DNA of 19,901 nt, from positions 1-19,901 of the forward strand of contig JAHAAN010000019.1 in NCBI GenBank assembly GCA_018376855.1, written 5' to 3'. The stretch comes from Clostridiales bacterium. Lineage in GTDB: Bacteria > Bacillota > Clostridia > Christensenellales > QALW01. Every line of letters starts with the position of its first letter. Within the stretch, counting starts at the first letter, position 1. The notes beneath the pieces are model-generated. The model saw only the letters and a program-made list of their open reading frames with translations, ran no database searches and had not been told where the DNA came from. The translations under genes were made by a program, and so were the position numbers. Below, piece after piece: positions 5,933 to 13,032 of the stretch.

Positions 5933-7984
5933 TTATGTTTCTTGGCAGAGCGTTTCATAATAATAGATCGGCAAAGCGGACCAACCGTGGCATAGACTTC
6001 CGGCGCCCCAGAAGTCCTCGGCGCCCTTGAGTGTCTCCCAAAATGAGGTTGCGTTTCGGCGCAGCATATATAAGTAGGTTTCGTCAATCTCGCTGAGAAT
6101 TGCGGGCGCATAGGCATTGCGGTTTGCGGCAAGCAACGCGTCGTAGCGGAAGCAGTTCATGCTCAGCGTGCAGGGAATTTCTTTTCCGGCGCCGTTAGTA
6201 AGCAGTGTTTCAAGAATCTTTTCTTGGGGCAGTCCGTCCGCCGCGCCGCACAGCAGGCACAGGCTATTGGTAAGAACACTGTACCGGCCTTCAAAGCGGC
6301 CGATAGAGGTGGCGAATAAGCCGTCTTCCGGGCGGAAAAATTGCTGTGCAATAGCGGTTTTCAAATGTTCTGCGAGCTTTATATACGAATCGCCGCTGCG
6401 GCCGATCAGTTTGCACAGGGAAGCGAACTCGCGCAGCGCCAGCACAAAGACTGCGTTAAGCGGAGCGTCAAAGAACGGCTCGGTTTCGTCAAACCCGTTT
6501 CCGGCGAGGGTATCGGACCACTCGTAAAAATTCCAATAGCCCATTCCTTTTCCGGCGCAGTTTGGGAGCAGACCGTTCGGCGCGATCCGATCGATGAATT
6601 TTTTCATCAGAGCGCTCAGCATGGGGAACAGCTCTTGTGCAAATGCTGTATCACCGGAATAGGAGACGTATTCGCGCATTTGCACGAAATACATCAGGTT
6701 GAAAAAGGGAATGCAGATTTTCATATGATCCGGCGCGCAGATAGAAAGAAAACCGTCAGGTCTAAGGCTGCGGGAAATCAGTTCGAGACTGGCGCGCGCA
6801 AAGCGCGTTTCGGAAAACGCATAATAACCGCAAAGCATCTGATTGCGGGAATCCATTGTGTAAAGCGCCTGTTCGCGCCAGGGACAGTCCTCATAGTGCT
6901 CGTGCATGCATTGCAGAAGCGTGTTTTGAGAAACGCGGTAGATCGTATCACGCAAAAGGTTACCGCTGCGGTACTCTTTCATGGTAACGGGATATTCCGT
7001 TGGGCGCAGGCCGGCATAATATACCGTAATATGAGGCGTGCGCACGAAGAATTGCAGGTAGCGGCAGCCGAGTCGGCGGAAGGTATCCAAAAACTGTGTG
7101 CGCCCTTTTTTCAGGCGAAAGGTAAAGGAAAAATTTCGGATTGCGGTTCGGCAGCGGCCGTCATCAAGATGCTCGCCGTAGCCGACAAGCATTTCGCATT
7201 CTTCGTTTGTCTCAAGGTCAAAATCCAAAAAGCCAGCCGTTTCTTCATGCAGATCTACAAAGAAATAAACGCCGTCTCCACAAGCGTCAAAAGCAATAGG
7301 TTCTTCGCTCCAAACATGCGGGGAGGTTACCATATCGCAGGTCAGCGCCGCATTTTGCATCAGCTGGGCAGCGTTGTCGCCGCCGTGCAGGAAAAAAGAA
7401 CCCTTTTGGATCATGGCGGCATTGATGCGGTCACGCAGCACAAGCTTTTCAATAGGGCGGGGTGCAAAAGCGCAGGAGGGCTTTTCGGCTTGACTGGGCT
7501 TAAGTATGTTTGCGGGGCGCGTGTTGTCCACATGATAATTAAAGCCTAATTGGGTTGTAATAAATTCGCAGCTGTGGGAAGTGTACAGCGCGGACAGGCA
7601 GGAAAGCGTGTTTTGGCTTGAAAAAGTTAAAAGCTCAGTTTCATTGTACAGCTCGTAGATCAGGCCCGCTTTGCCCGGCACATGTGTTTGGGAACCGGCT
7701 CCGTAATGCCATACGCGAATCATCATGCCGTTTTCGCCGCTGTGTGCAAGCGCAGTAATATCTAAATCGTCATAGGTGCGAAGATCCGGGTAGCCGGGGT
7801 ATTGTCCGAAGCCCGCAAGCGTTCCGTTAATATATACGGCGTAATCGGAGTCGGCGCATAACCGCAGGCGCAGTGCTTGGCTGCCTGAATAGTTAAAGGT
7901 GTCGTGAAATTCGGCAAATTCGTCCGGCTGTGCAGCTTGTTCGGTCCATATCCATGCGGTGCTTTCTTTAAATGCATTTGTCAT
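5933..7984 (-). CDS. GH78-like alpha-L-rhamnosidase, cytoplasmic
   Basis: A 683-residue glycoside hydrolase of the GH78 (alpha-L-rhamnosidase) type, expected to release terminal rhamnose from oligosaccharides or glycosides. The N-terminal part (about 1-330) is beta-rich and carries a sugar-binding-like stretch (YAVYINGTLAGFGQYPGYPD). The (alpha/alpha)6 catalytic domain follows. It holds HYEDCPWREQALYTMDSRNQ, with acidic residues Asp366, Glu371 and Asp378 in the spacing of the GH78 active site. Near the C-terminus, Glu650 in TSFWET, followed by GSLCHGWSALPIYYY, matches the position of the catalytic base. No signal peptide is present, so the substrate must be imported. GAGGA lies 8 bases before the ATG. 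It sits between divIC and fbp, 95 bp after divIC, and I see no convincing promoter of its own. The exact sugar specificity is uncertain. Confidence 0.82.
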   Translation of the reverse strand: MTNAFKESTAWIWTEQAAQPDEFAEFHDTFNYSGSQALRLRLCADSDYAVYINGTLAGFGQYPGYPDLRTYDDLDITALAHSGENGMMIRVWHYGAGSQTHVPGKAGLIYELYNETELLTFSSQNTLSCLSALYTSHSCEFITTQLGFNYHVDNTRPANILKPSQAEKPSCAFAPRPIEKLVLRDRINAAMIQKGSFFLHGGDNAAQLMQNAALTCDMVTSPHVWSEEPIAFDACGDGVYFFVDLHEETAGFLDFDLETNEECEMLVGYGEHLDDGRCRTAIRNFSFTFRLKKGRTQFLDTFRRLGCRYLQFFVRTPHITVYYAGLRPTEYPVTMKEYRSGNLLRDTIYRVSQNTLLQCMHEHYEDCPWREQALYTMDSRNQMLCGYYAFSETRFARASLELISRSLRPDGFLSICAPDHMKICIPFFNLMYFVQMREYVSYSGDTAFAQELFPMLSALMKKFIDRIAPNGLLPNCAGKGMGYWNFYEWSDTLAGNGFDETEPFFDAPLNAVFVLALREFASLCKLIGRSGDSYIKLAEHLKTAIAQQFFRPEDGLFATSIGRFEGRYSVLTNSLCLLCGAADGLPQEKILETLLTNGAGKEIPCTLSMNCFRYDALLAANRNAYAPAILSEIDETYLYMLRRNATSFWETLKGAEDFWGAGSLCHGWSALPIYYYETLCQET

Positions 7985-8079
7985 TGGAATTTTCCTCTCA
8001 TTTCGTTAAAATAACGCAAGCTTCGGCCGGTTATGACAAACATGACCTTCCGGAGCCTGCAAAAAATGTTTTAATGATA

Positions 8080-8400
8080 TTAAGGAGCGGTGGTTTGCGG
8101 AACTTCCGTAACTTTGATAATGATCTCGCCGTCCTTAATCATCCCCCATTTTCGGAGATACCGTTCGATATACGCGGGACTTCCCGCATCAAGAAGTTCG
8201 CGGTTTACATCGTTAAGTTCTTTTTCCAGCAGCTTCTGCTGTTCTTTCAGTTCTCTAAGACGTTCCTGCTGGCGTTCAAGGATGGCCTGCTGTTCGATGA
8301 ATTGAAAGATCAGATAAACGCTCAGTGCGATCAGAAGCAAAGCCACAAGAACGTGCCAAAGGCGAAGGTGAGAGTTATCCGCTTTTTTTTCTTTTGCCAT
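8080..8400 (-). CDS. divIC: septum formation initiator, DivIC/FtsB family
   Basis: A 106-residue bitopic division protein. In Firmicutes DivIC joins FtsL and DivIB at the septum to activate septal peptidoglycan synthesis. Visible order: a short charged cytoplasmic start (MAKEKKADNSHLR), one membrane segment at about 15-33, a coiled coil at about 35-70 rich in Glu/Gln/Leu (QQAILERQQERLRELKEQQK), and the family C-terminal motif YIERYLRKWGMIKDGE (78-92). GGAG lies 7 bases before the ATG. It follows yabQ by 39 bp, the same order yabP-yabQ-divIC as in Bacillus subtilis, which supports the identification over other small coiled-coil proteins. Confidence 0.9.
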   Translation of the reverse strand: MAKEKKADNSHLRLWHVLVALLLIALSVYLIFQFIEQQAILERQQERLRELKEQQKLLEKELNDVNRELLDAGSPAYIERYLRKWGMIKDGEIIIKVTEVPQTTAP

Positions 8401-8439
8401 AGCTTTCTCCGTTCTGTGTTAGTGAGACAGAGCCCTGAT

Positions 8440-8817
8440 TTAACAATCAGAGCTTTGCTTCGATTCCTCGGTATCGCTTTTCCGGCGGGAAAAACGGCGC
8501 ATACGCAAAAGGAATCGGGAACAGGCGTTTACACCTGCTTTTATTATAGGTTTAATTCCCCAAAATTGCAACAACAAACCGATTAAAATTCCTGTAAAAA
8601 TATAAATTTTCAGGATTCCACGCGTAGAAAAATAGACAAATACGGCAGTTACCACTAAAGATGAGGCGCAAAACAGGATGTCCAAAAGATGAACGGTGAA
8701 ACGCCACGGCAGGATTTTTCGCACAATACCGAACAGATCGTAGAGACAGCCGATCACGACGCCGCAATAGATCATAGACAGAAATTCGTATAGTTGGTGA
8801 ACGCTTTCAAATACCAT
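8440..8817 (-). CDS. yabQ: spore cortex biosynthesis protein YabQ
   Basis: A 125-residue membrane protein needed in B. subtilis for spore cortex formation and made in the mother cell. The start MVFESVHQLYEFLSMIYCG and the stretch GCLYDLFGIVRKI are characteristic of YabQ. Hydrophobic segments lie at about 12-30, 43-63 and 70-88, followed by a basic and then acidic tail. The ATG overlaps the stop of yabP by one base (TAATG), with no strong ribosome-binding site of its own, so translation is probably coupled to yabP. Confidence 0.9.
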   Translation of the reverse strand: MVFESVHQLYEFLSMIYCGVVIGCLYDLFGIVRKILPWRFTVHLLDILFCASSLVVTAVFVYFSTRGILKIYIFTGILIGLLLQFWGIKPIIKAGVNACSRFLLRMRRFSRRKSDTEESKQSSDC

Positions 8818-9122
8818 TACCGAAACAGCCGTGCGAACACGGAACGCTCCTTTGAAGGTTCATCGTGATATTCAATTCCGGCTACAAATCCGTCTACGAT
8901 CAGCTGTCCGTGATCCAGATCGAGCTTATTGATATGCAGTCCGTCTCCGAACAGCGTAAGCATTCCGGCCTCCGACCGAACCAGAATTTCCTTTTCGTTA
9001 AAGCTTTCTACATCAAGCACCCCTGTAAGGGAGGCTTTTTTGCGTTCCTCCAATACAACGTTGTGCGGCTTTGGCTTTGCGCCTGCCAGCGGTGCGATTT
9101 TGAATTCATCCGTTTCTCTCAT
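8817..9122 (-). CDS. yabP: sporulation protein YabP
   Basis: A 101-residue soluble protein of the YabP/YqfC family, required for sporulation at the cortex or coat-assembly stage in B. subtilis and made in the mother cell. The stretches KASLTGVLDVESFNEKEIL, TLFGDGLHINKLDL and GQLIVDGFVAGIEY form the beta-rich core typical of the family. The start is set at the second ATG (9122). GGAGG at 9129-9133 is directly against the first ATG (9128), which leaves no room for initiation there, but is 6 bases from the second. A sigma-E-like promoter lies upstream. It is the first gene of yabP-yabQ-divIC. Confidence 0.92.
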   Translation of the reverse strand: MRETDEFKIAPLAGAKPKPHNVVLEERKKASLTGVLDVESFNEKEILVRSEAGMLTLFGDGLHINKLDLDHGQLIVDGFVAGIEYHDEPSKERSVFARLFR

Positions 9123-9151
9123 AAGCATCCTCCGTTTTCTTTGTTTGCTTT

Positions 9152-9180
9152 ACTGTATGCGTTATAAAGAGAACATATGA
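9152..9180 (-). promoter_or_regulatory. sigma-E-like sporulation promoter of yabP
   Basis: Minus strand: -35 TCATATG (9174-9180, 6 of 7 to KMATATT), 14 bp spacer, -10 CATACAGT (9152-9159, full match to CATACANT). Transcription would start near 9145, just upstream of the GGAGG of yabP. The fit of both boxes and spacing to the mother-cell sigma-E consensus agrees with the function of the genes downstream. Confidence 0.78.
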
Positions 9181-9329
9181 TAAAAACGGAGCTTCCGAAA
9201 GAAATTTTTCTTGATAGAAAATTTGCTTTTCAGAATATCCGGTGTTTTGTCCGCAGTTTTTACGAAAAATTTTTAACAGCTATGTCTGTAAGCAGGATCG
9301 TGCCCGTTCATAAAGGCTTCTTTTTGCAA

Positions 9330-9363
9330 TTAAAAAGGAAAGCTTATGCATAAGCTTTCCTTT
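9330..9363 (-). terminator. terminator of the three-gene unknown operon
   Basis: A perfect 30 bp palindrome (9334-9363, AAAGGAAAGCTTATG and its complement) begins 16 bases after the stop codon at 9379. On the minus strand it is followed by TTTTTAA. It separates this operon from yabP. Confidence 0.85.
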
Positions 9364-9378
9364 GGCTGCGCTTTTATT

Positions 9379-9684
9379 TTAAGCGCGCAGCGTAAAAATA
9401 TAATAAATAATGGAGATAAGCACCATTGCGCCAAGGGCGCTGAGCGTAATGCCCGCGTTTGCGGAACCGATTCCGACAAACATAGCAACGATGCACAAAA
9501 TAAGAAGCACGGTAAGAGTGATTTTGAGACGATTGTAAAAAGGAAGGCGGCGGCGTCCTTTTTTGGCGAGTGCTTCGGCTTTTGCGCCGATCGGCGCGGT
9601 TTCGTGCTCCAGATTTCGTTGAGAAGCATTTTCTAAGGGATCTTGGCTGTCCTTGGGAACATAGACTCCGTTGATGAAGGGCAT
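9379..9684 (-). CDS. small two-segment membrane protein of unknown function
   Basis: A 101-residue protein I do not recognise. A hydrophilic N-terminal half (MPFINGVYVPKDSQDP, then a basic KKGRRR at 41-46) precedes two hydrophobic segments at about 54-73 and 77-98, ending almost at the membrane. This predicts a hairpin membrane anchor with a cytoplasmic N-terminal part. AAGGA lies 9 bases before the ATG. It follows the PD-(D/E)XK-like gene by 27 bp and is last before the terminator, so it is probably co-transcribed with the two genes upstream. Confidence 0.7.
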   Translation of the reverse strand: MPFINGVYVPKDSQDPLENASQRNLEHETAPIGAKAEALAKKGRRRLPFYNRLKITLTVLLILCIVAMFVGIGSANAGITLSALGAMVLISIIYYIFTLRA

Positions 9685-9711
9685 GATACATCGTCCTTTC
9701 TTTTCTGATTA

Positions 9712-10458
9712 TTATGTAGTGCGTTCATAGAGGAAAGCGCGGCCTGCTTTGCCGCAGAGAGATAGTACGCCTATGGAATGCAGTACGTTTGCGGCGGTTT
9801 GTGCTTTGGAAACGCTGAGATTTGCGTGCTTGCGTAGGTCTGCGACGGTAAAGCGGGCGGGAAGCGAGTCAGGCAACAGCCGGGCGTAGTCCGTAGGGCG
9901 GGTAATGTTCAGCTCGCTTATAAGCGCAAGAGGAATGCGTTCAAAGCGTGAAGAGCCTTTTTTGCCGTCGGCGCTCCAGCCGTTTTTCAGGCGCAGCTCT
10001 TCTATTTCTAACAGCACGATACAAAGGCGCAGATTAGGATGCTTTAAATAGGGCTTGATTTTATAAAGCTCATAAAAGCATTCGCATGCGGTCGAGCGTT
10101 TGGGAGACCTGCGCGACGGAGAAACGACACCTGTTTCCGGATCGATCCAGCGCAGATATTTGATTGCGGCTATCGGATAGACAATGCGCACAGCGCCGAG
10201 AGGCAGAAAGAAATCAAGCTTGCGGCGCAGGGCGTTGAAGCTGCGTGTCTGAATTTCGGTAATACCTTCTGCGTTAAAAATATCGGCGTAAAATGCGCCG
10301 CATCTGATTTCGTGAAACGAGGGATCGGGTTCAAAATAATGCTTTAACACAGCATGAAGCGTTTTTTCACCCAAGGTGCCGATCCCTTTTTGCTCCCGAT
10401 CCGTGCCGACAATTTTATTTCGGGCAGCTTCAAAGCGCAGCAGCGCGTCGGGCGTCAT
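9712..10458 (-). CDS. unknown protein: PD-(D/E)XK nuclease-like core with C-terminal winged helix
   Basis: A 248-residue protein of no family I can name. Residues about 28-95 have the order of a PD-(D/E)XK fold: a helix with Glu31 (GEKTLHAVLKHYF), a strand (HEIRCG), a strand with Asp59 (FYADIF), a strand with Glu68-x-Gln70 (ITEIQTR), a helix (ALRRKLDFFLP) and a strand (AVRIVYPI). Gln replaces the usual Lys. Residues about 203-248 (FTVADLRKHANLSVSKAQTA) look like a winged helix-turn-helix. A nuclease-like or DNA-associated role is inference only. The start is set at the ATG that overlaps the preceding stop as ATGA, which fits coupled translation. An upstream extension to 10530 lies wholly inside the previous gene. 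Confidence 0.72.
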   Translation of the reverse strand: MTPDALLRFEAARNKIVGTDREQKGIGTLGEKTLHAVLKHYFEPDPSFHEIRCGAFYADIFNAEGITEIQTRSFNALRRKLDFFLPLGAVRIVYPIAAIKYLRWIDPETGVVSPSRRSPKRSTACECFYELYKIKPYLKHPNLRLCIVLLEIEELRLKNGWSADGKKGSSRFERIPLALISELNITRPTDYARLLPDSLPARFTVADLRKHANLSVSKAQTAANVLHSIGVLSLCGKAGRAFLYERTT

Positions 10459-11036
10459 GCGTCCTTGCGGCGCGCCTGCACCCAAATTCCGAGTATAGCA
10501 AGCACGCAGCCCAAGGCAGGAAACAGCCACTGCGGCGCGGCGGCAAAAAGGAGGGTGATGGCAGCGGCAAGCTGGAAGCCTCCGCCGATAGAGGTAGCGA
10601 TGATCAGTACGGGGCGCAGGAATTTCAGGGATAAGCAGCCGGCAGCAATGGCGGCAATGAAGGCCAAAACGGCAATCAAAGTGCCGGTAACGGTATTTCC
10701 GCCGTCCGGAATCATTAGAACGGCTGAAAATGTGTAGATTGCCGTCATCAAAAAAATACCGGTTTTGTACAGCTTAAAGGCAAGCAGGGCTAAAATAACG
10801 GCGAGAATAAGCGCGGCGGCAATACCGGCGGCCGGCCCTCCGATAAGAGCGCCGACGAAAAAGCCGATTATCAGCCCGGCACTGAAGCCTGTAACCGCAA
10901 CGCAGAATTTCCGCAGCCGATAGCCGAAAAAGCAAGCAAGCAGTGCGGAGATCAAAAGCACGGCGATAGATGTGTGCTGCCAAGCGGACGGAATTTCAAG
11001 CGACAGTTCCGGAGCGGACACTAAAAATTGAGCCAT
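10455..11036 (-). CDS. seven-segment membrane protein, TMEM198/DUF4203-like
   Basis: A 193-residue, very hydrophobic protein. About seven membrane segments can be drawn (near 22-38, 46-64, 68-88, 92-109, 116-134, 140-163, 170-187), with few charges between them and a basic C-terminus (QARRKDA). The Gly/Ala-rich second and third segments (GFSAGLIIGFFVGALIGGPA) recall TMEM198/DUF4203-type proteins, a weak resemblance and no proven function. The start is chosen at 11036 because AAGGAGG lies 7 bases upstream. A longer frame to 11069 lacks such a site. It is first in a three-gene operon and overlaps the next gene by 4 bp. Confidence 0.75.
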   Translation of the reverse strand: MAQFLVSAPELSLEIPSAWQHTSIAVLLISALLACFFGYRLRKFCVAVTGFSAGLIIGFFVGALIGGPAAGIAAALILAVILALLAFKLYKTGIFLMTAIYTFSAVLMIPDGGNTVTGTLIAVLAFIAAIAAGCLSLKFLRPVLIIATSIGGGFQLAAAITLLFAAAPQWLFPALGCVLAILGIWVQARRKDA

Positions 11037-11144
11037 GTGAAAGCCTCCTTGAAGATGATTTGCTAACAAGGTTATAGCCTTTTGTTGAGAAAGATATACA
11101 TTTTTGAGAAGAAAAACGGCCTTTTAGCTAAAAAGTATATATTC

Positions 11145-11172
11145 ATTATAGAAGAAATAGATAAAACGTCAA
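11145..11172 (-). promoter_or_regulatory. promoter of the three-gene unknown operon
   Basis: Minus strand -35 TTGACG (11167-11172, 5 of 6) and perfect -10 TATAAT (11145-11150) with a 16 bp spacer. The leader to the ATG at 11036 is about 100 bases and AT-rich, with a short palindrome TTTTAGCTAAAA at 11122-11133. Confidence 0.7.
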
Positions 11173-11404
11173 GAAAAATTTTGGAAAAGACGGTTATGAC
11201 ACAGTGGGCGCGCCCCGCGCCTGCTTGCAAAAAAACACACCCCGGCGATTGAGCCGCAGCGTGTTGAATAGGCATCTGCCGTAAGGAATTTCTGTGTAGC
11301 TGTGTAGGTTTGAATTTTTCAACGCGGAGTATAAAACGCATTTTGCACTGGAAATGCAGCATACGTTTTGAAAGTTTGCATTTAGGAGTTTCTTTACCAA
11401 CGGT

Positions 11405-12453
11405 CTAAGGGAATATTAATATTTTTTCATCATCTGAAACACAAATAATAGCACCATTAGGAAAAGAGTACATATAGTAGGCTGTTTGACCATGGGAAAT
11501 ATTCGGTACATACCCGTTTTCCTTCGGGTTTGTCATAAAGGACACCGCTGTAACGGCGCATACTGCGCCCGCAGCGGCAACAATCCAAACCGCGGGCTTT
11601 TTATAGCGCAGCACGTTTTTTACCCGCGATTTTACGCAGGTTTCACCGAAAGCAAGCGGACAGGCGGCAAGTATTCTGCGCGGATTGCTGCAATTGATAA
11701 GGGCGTTTGAATAGGGCCTTTTGATTTCCGATCCGTACTCTTTAAGCGCCCGTTCATCGCAGGCAAGCTCAATATCCTTACAGAACAGGCTGTACGCGAT
11801 CCATAAAATCGGGTTGAACCAGTAAACGGTAAGCAGCAGAAAGCCGATGGGCTTCCATAGATGGTCGCGTCGTTTTAGATGGGCGTTCTCATGGAGGAGA
11901 ACATATTGCGCGTCGGTTTCGTTCAGCGAAGAGGGCAGATAATTCGCGGGCGGAACATTCCGAAAATAAAAGGTGCGGCAATGCGGTCGCATACCCATAC
12001 GTTATTATTTAGTCTTACGGCTTCTCTTGTTTTTTTGCGGAGCAGCAAACAACTGATCAGAGCATAGACGAGCATGGCGAGCATACCGGCAATCCATACG
12101 GCCGATGCGGCAACAGCAAGAACCTGCAAGGGGGTTGCGCTGTCTTCGATATTCGGCGCAAGGGTTTGCAAAATAGCCGGATTTACTGCATGGTTGACGG
12201 CGGGTATACCGCTGTCGATCAGGGGTACGGGAGAAATCAGAAAATCCTTGGGGATGGTTTGGACGCTGGGAATCAGGCTTACAACGCTTTCAACGGAAAA
12301 GGGACAGATCAAGCGGATGCCCACGAGCATCCATAGAATGCAGCGCAGACTTTTCGGCGCTTTTTTCAATACCAGCCGTAAGGTGATAACAGCCAAAATG
12401 AAATAGTTTGCGGTTATGCTCATGTTCAGCAGTTTAATCAATACATCCTCCAT
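11405..12453 (-). pseudogene. BlaR1/MecR1-type M56 sensor peptidase, frameshifted
   Basis: Membrane zinc metallopeptidase of family M56, the usual partner of BlaI-type repressors: it senses an external signal and triggers repressor loss. The first part starts at ATG 12453 (AGGAGG 7 bases upstream) and has membrane segments and RIAAPFIFGMFRPRI, then runs to a TGA at 11923-11925. The rest is in another frame: YLPSSLNETDAQYVLLHE, the zinc motif HENAH with RRDH, the third ligand in ELACDERAL, and a further membrane segment. One extra T in ATTAT near 11940 would restore GMFRPRIYLPSSLNE, so one base is missing. The C-terminal outer domain is short. It is either a broken gene or a sequencing error. 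The start overlaps the blaI stop (TGATG). Confidence 0.85.
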
Positions 12454-12818
12454 CACTTTTCCTCCTCATATTCTGCAACCATGCGGCGCAGATGCTCCAC
12501 TTCCTCCGGTGTTAAATGCTTTCTCGCTGTGAAGGCAGTGAGAAAAGCGGGCAGAGAACCCTGAAAGGTATCTTTGACAAATCTTTCGCTCTGCATAGAA
12601 TAAAATTCATCGCGGGAGATGACAGAGGTAACCGTGCCTTTGTTGTTCTGAAAAATGCCTTTATTACAGAGCCGTTTTAGAACGGTAAAGGAAGTCGTTT
12701 TTTTCCATTTGAGAATTTCTTCGCTGTGTTTTGCTAATTCTGCGGAGGAAATCGGTTCATTTTGCCAGATGATATCTGCAAAGCGGGATTCGATCTCACC
12801 CATCTGTAAATCTGCCAT
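12453..12818 (-). CDS. BlaI/MecI/CopY-family transcriptional repressor
   Basis: A 121-residue DNA-binding repressor. The N-terminal winged helix covers about residues 4-65 (MGEIESRFADIIWQNEPIS, then KWKKTTSFTVLKRLCNKGI as the recognition region). A C-terminal dimerisation helix pair follows (LPAFLTAFTARKHLTPEEVEHLRRM), as in BlaI. Family members bind TACA/TGTA palindromes and are cleaved or released when their M56 partner is activated. Two such palindromes lie in the promoter directly upstream, so it very likely represses itself and the M56 gene. The start is placed at the ATG by comparison with the family. GTG codons at 12830 and 12833 are alternatives, and the ribosome-binding site is weak for all of them. 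Confidence 0.88.
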   Translation of the reverse strand: MADLQMGEIESRFADIIWQNEPISSAELAKHSEEILKWKKTTSFTVLKRLCNKGIFQNNKGTVTSVISRDEFYSMQSERFVKDTFQGSLPAFLTAFTARKHLTPEEVEHLRRMVAEYEEEK

Positions 12819-12866
12819 TATAAAGGACACCACGCTTTCTTGCTTTCAGTAATAGGAAATTTGATT

Positions 12867-12879
12867 CTACACTATGTAG
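12867..12879. promoter_or_regulatory. BlaI-type operator 2
   Basis: Perfect palindrome CTACA-CTA-TGTAG, with the same half-sites as operator 1 and its centre 25 bp away. It covers the expected start of transcription, a common arrangement in bla/mec operons. Confidence 0.78.
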
Positions 12880-12888
12880 TATAAATTG

Positions 12889-12917
12889 ATTCTACAATGT
12901 GTAGACTGATTTGTCAA
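12889..12917 (-). promoter_or_regulatory. promoter of the blaI-like/M56 operon
   Basis: Minus strand: perfect -35 TTGACA (12912-12917), 17 bp spacer, -10 TAGAAT (12889-12894, 5 of 6). One operator fills the spacer and overlaps the -10; a second lies around the transcription start. Confidence 0.82.
12891..12905. promoter_or_regulatory. BlaI-type operator 1
   Basis: Perfect palindrome TCTACA-ATG-TGTAGA, which contains the TACA/TGTA core bound by BlaI/MecI/CopY repressors. It lies between and over the promoter boxes, so bound repressor would block RNA polymerase. Confidence 0.8.
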
Positions 12918-12945
12918 GAGGGTAAATAACAATTTTTAAATAATA

Positions 12946-12980
12946 AAAGGACTTTGCTTATAAACTAAGCAAAGTCCTTT
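12946..12980 (-). terminator. terminator of the ilv operon
   Basis: A perfect 15 bp stem (12946-12960 with 12966-12980) with TAAAC loop lies about 50 bases after the ilvD stop. On the minus strand it is followed by TTATTATTTAAAAATT, a broken but T-rich tail. It separates ilvD from the blaI promoter. Confidence 0.8.
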
Positions 12981-13032
12981 GTTATAATAGGAAAGACTCC
13001 GTTGAAAAATGAAACGTATCGCTAACGAATCA

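Noticed and set aside
6341..7549. 402-codon open frame on the plus strand
   Set aside because: It lies wholly antisense to the GH78 gene, which has clear family motifs over the same bases. It shows no recognisable domain and is a composition shadow.
8001..8079. Promoter or terminator between divIC and the GH78 gene
   Set aside because: TTGTCA is present but no -10 fits at 16-18 bp, and no hairpin with a T-run was found.
11072..11400. Two short minus-strand open frames (96 and 68 codons) after the M56 gene
   Set aside because: They overlap each other in different frames, lack a convincing ribosome-binding site and show no family resemblance. One runs through the promoter of the next operon.
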